Part shown: positions 62,224 to 64,000 of the stretch, piece after piece
How positions within the stretch are numbered: the stretch's first letter is position 1
Layout: each line of letters begins with the position of its first letter
Source of the DNA: Saprospira grandis str. Lewin
Lineage (GTDB): Bacteria; Bacteroidota; Bacteroidia; Chitinophagales; Saprospiraceae
Length of the DNA: 64,000 nucleotides
Reading direction: 5' to 3'
NCBI RefSeq assembly: GCF_000250635.1
Contig: NC_016940.1
Span: 1,715,001-1,779,000 of the forward strand
The notes under the pieces: model-generated
Told to the model about the DNA's origin: nothing
The model's input: the letters and a program-made list of their open reading frames with translations, nothing else
The model's database searches: none
Translations under genes and position numbers: made by a program

Positions 62224-62342
62224 GGCCTAGGGGCCTGAAAGGGGGCCGCGCAGCGGCAGACCCAGCCAGCTTGCTGGCGCAGGGCCGAGCAGACCTGCGA
62301 GCCCTGTAAGGGCCCGGCCGCCGAAGGCGGCAGGCCCCAAAA
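62224..62342 (-). repeat. GC-rich structured element, copy 25 (GGGGCCTG subtype)
   Basis: Ends GGGGCCTG/CAGGCCCC. Left hairpin GCCGCC-TTC-GGCGGC, middle CCAGC-AA-GCTGG, third GCCGC-TGC-GCGGC. The GGGG end is 10 bases past the dnaG stop. Copies 24 and 25 lie back to back in opposite orientation, 38 bases apart. Confidence 0.9.
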
Positions 62343-62351
62343 AAATAATCA

Positions 62352-64000
62352 TCAACGCAAAATAACCGTCTTTAACTGAGCAGCTAGTTCGGTTTGTTGG
62401 GCCTTAAGCTTTTGGTGAATTTTGAGGTGTAGGATGAGCTCCTCCATTTTGTCGGGCTGACTTTGGAGCAGCTTAATCTGCTGTTGGTTTTCGGCCAAAA
62501 GGCGCTCTTGTTTGTGGAGTTTGAAGCGCAAAATGCCGCTTTTGGCATCGGCTACATGGTTTTGCTCGGGCATTTCTTGGGAGTTGAGGTAGACATTTAG
62601 GCGTTCCCAGCCGGGCGAATAAATATAGGGATCGGCCAATAAATTGATGGCCAATTGGGCCAGTTCGGCCTTGGGATGTTGGGTAAAATAGTTAGAATTG
62701 ATGGGCTCTCCCTCCTCCAAACGATCGATGCAAAGCTCAATAATTTCGGCATAAAGGGGGTGGTCAAACTCATCGAGTAGCTCGCCCATATCGATCAGAA
62801 TAAACTCGGCCAGAGTATCGGCTTCCTCGGCATCGGGCCAGGCTCTATCGCCAAAATTGATGAGCAGGCGCAAAATATCTTTTTCTTGAAAATGGCCCAA
62901 AACGGGGGCGGGACCAGTTTGTGGGTCTGTAGCGGGGCCGGCCATATTATCGGGAGCGTACTCCCCTTCTGCATGGGGACCAAACTGGTCCTCCTCCATA
63001 GGCGGGGGCAATTCGCCTGGGGCCAACTGTTGTTTTTGTTGATTTCTTTGTTGGCGGCGGGCCTGTTGGCGTTCCTCGCGGCGGGCATCTTTTTCGGCAT
63101 CTGCCTGTGCCTTAGCGATGCGTTTATTGACCTCAATATGAAGAATTTGCTCACTAATTTCGAGTCTTTGGGCGCAGCTACGGACATAAGTGGCTCGTTT
63201 GAGGCTATCGGGGATTCTGGCGATACTGCCCACAATATCTTGCAGTAATTCGGCACGGGCCAAGGGGTCATCAGCCTTATCCTCCAGCAAAAGATTCATC
63301 TTAAAGAGGATAAAATCGGTCGCCTGTTGTTCTAGGTATTCTCTAAAGGCCTTGAGGCCCACCTTCTGCAGGTAAGAATCGGGATCTTCGCCTTCGGGGA
63401 CCAGAACCACCTTAGCGTTCATATCTTGCTCCAGAATCAGATCGAGTCCACGCAAAGCGGCCTTAATTCCGGCCTTATCGCCATCGTAAAGTAGGGTCAG
63501 ATTAGGCGTATAGCGTTTGACCAATTGGATTTGGCCGGGGGTGAGTGAAGTCCCCGAAGAAGCCACTACATTTTCAATACCCGCTTGGCTGAGGGCCAGC
63601 ACATCCATATAGCCCTCTACCATATAGCACTCCTTCGCTTTGACGATAGCTTGGCGGGCTTGGTAAATTCCGTAAAGGATTTTGGACTTTTGGTAAATAT
63701 CGGATTCGGGCGTATTGAGATACTTAGGTTGTTTCTTATTATTGCCCAGCATTCGGCCCCCAAAGCCGAGGACTTTTCCCGATAAATTATGGACCGGAAA
63801 CATGACGCGGGTTCTAAAGAAATCATTGCCGTATTGGGTGGCGAGTCCAGCTTTTTGGAGTAGTTCTAAATCGTAGCCTTTAGCTTTTGCGGTTTGTAGG
63901 AGGTCGCTATTTCGGCCATTGGCAAAGCCTAGCCCAAAGCGGTCGATTGTTTTTTGCAGCAAGCCTCTTTCCTTAAAATACGAAAGGCCAACCGAGCGGC
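62352..64000 (-). CDS. dnaG: DNA primase, N-terminus cut by window edge
   Basis: Reading frame continues off the right edge; the 549 visible residues start at ...RSVGLSYFKERGLLQKTIDRFGLGFA, the DnaG core entry. The Toprim domain shows ECYMVEGYMDVLALSQAGIENVVASSGT, LLYDGDKAG and PEGEDPDSYL. The zinc-binding domain is beyond the edge. A charged Gln/Arg/Pro-rich linker (about 100 residues, 63120-62880, EERQQARRQQRNQQKQQ) separates the core from a C-terminal helicase-interaction-like region. It makes RNA primers with DnaB at forks. Confidence 0.95.
   Translation of the reverse strand, partial: RSVGLSYFKERGLLQKTIDRFGLGFANGRNSDLLQTAKAKGYDLELLQKAGLATQYGNDFFRTRVMFPVHNLSGKVLGFGGRMLGNNKKQPKYLNTPESDIYQKSKILYGIYQARQAIVKAKECYMVEGYMDVLALSQAGIENVVASSGTSLTPGQIQLVKRYTPNLTLLYDGDKAGIKAALRGLDLILEQDMNAKVVLVPEGEDPDSYLQKVGLKAFREYLEQQATDFILFKMNLLLEDKADDPLARAELLQDIVGSIARIPDSLKRATYVRSCAQRLEISEQILHIEVNKRIAKAQADAEKDARREERQQARRQQRNQQKQQLAPGELPPPMEEDQFGPHAEGEYAPDNMAGPATDPQTGPAPVLGHFQEKDILRLLINFGDRAWPDAEEADTLAEFILIDMGELLDEFDHPLYAEIIELCIDRLEEGEPINSNYFTQHPKAELAQLAINLLADPYIYSPGWERLNVYLNSQEMPEQNHVADAKSGILRFKLHKQERLLAENQQQIKLLQSQPDKMEELILHLKIHQKLKAQQTELAAQLKTVILR

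Overview
This 64 kb window comes from the chromosome of a member of the Bacteroidota. The strongest pointers are a PorP/SprF-family protein beside a PorE-like TPR/PD40/OmpA protein, a protein with a gliding-associated (type B, type IX secretion) C-terminal domain, and Bacteroidota-type promoters (TTTG or TTG, then about 17-21 bases, then TAnnTTTG) ahead of rplS, ugd and parA. Protein style and the GC-rich intergenic repeats resemble Saprospira and relatives (Saprospiraceae). That placement is inference from memory, not from a search. I found no rRNA, tRNA, CRISPR array, replication origin or prophage. Both edges cut genes: an outer-membrane protein on the left and dnaG on the right.

Layout. 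1-6.4 kb: DUF5723-like protein, an IS4-family element, rmuC, rplS and a duplicated membrane protein. 6.5-14.9 kb: MFS transporter, RluA-type pseudouridine synthase, rhodanese, FAD-dependent dehydrogenase, two secreted paralogues, cysQ and an MtfA-like protein without its zinc motif. 15-23.3 kb: acyl-CoA ligase, a lipoprotein, a Lon N-domain protein, a 22-bp tandem array, L-serine dehydratase, a BamA-like protein and a Crp/Fnr regulator. 23.4-27.2 kb: type IX secretion/gliding-type pair. 27.8-30 kb: a small unknown gene and a RloA/RloB-like ATPase-Toprim pair that looks like phage defence. 30-38.3 kb: sodium:solute symporter, a large tandem AAA+ protein, a repeat-rich gap, a metallo-hydrolase and the type B CTD protein. 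38.6-45.2 kb: polysaccharide deacetylase, aroE, a ugd-uxs-rfbB nucleotide-sugar operon and parA. 45.5-53.7 kb: ECF sigma factor with a probable anti-sigma protein, a dicarboxylate symporter, a degenerate M16 protein and a TPR membrane protein. 54-64 kb: DUF389 protein, frr, an MsbA-like exporter, a lipoprotein, a TrpF-like protein without its catalytic Cys, three tandem small outer-membrane paralogues and dnaG.

The most unusual content is between genes. About 25 copies of one GC-rich element (roughly 115-140 bp, up to about 255 bp when composite) occupy most intergenic gaps on both strands. It has a fixed core, GCTCGCAGGTCTGCTCGGCC, flanked by hairpins whose sequence changes from copy to copy while pairing is kept. 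The two ends also covary as a closing stem: GGCCT with AGGCC, GGCTG with CAGCC, or GGCCC with GGGCC, matched in all 22 copies where both ends can be read. This is what a conserved RNA or single-stranded DNA fold looks like, and I do not recognise a named family. Some copies carry a second module (GTTACTCCC...GTCGTCGAACTGCGG) that can sit at either of two places in the element. Separate arrays of 22-bp and 2x21-bp units, a 139-bp-period duplication and a 50-bp repeat overlapping a promoter add to the noncoding content.
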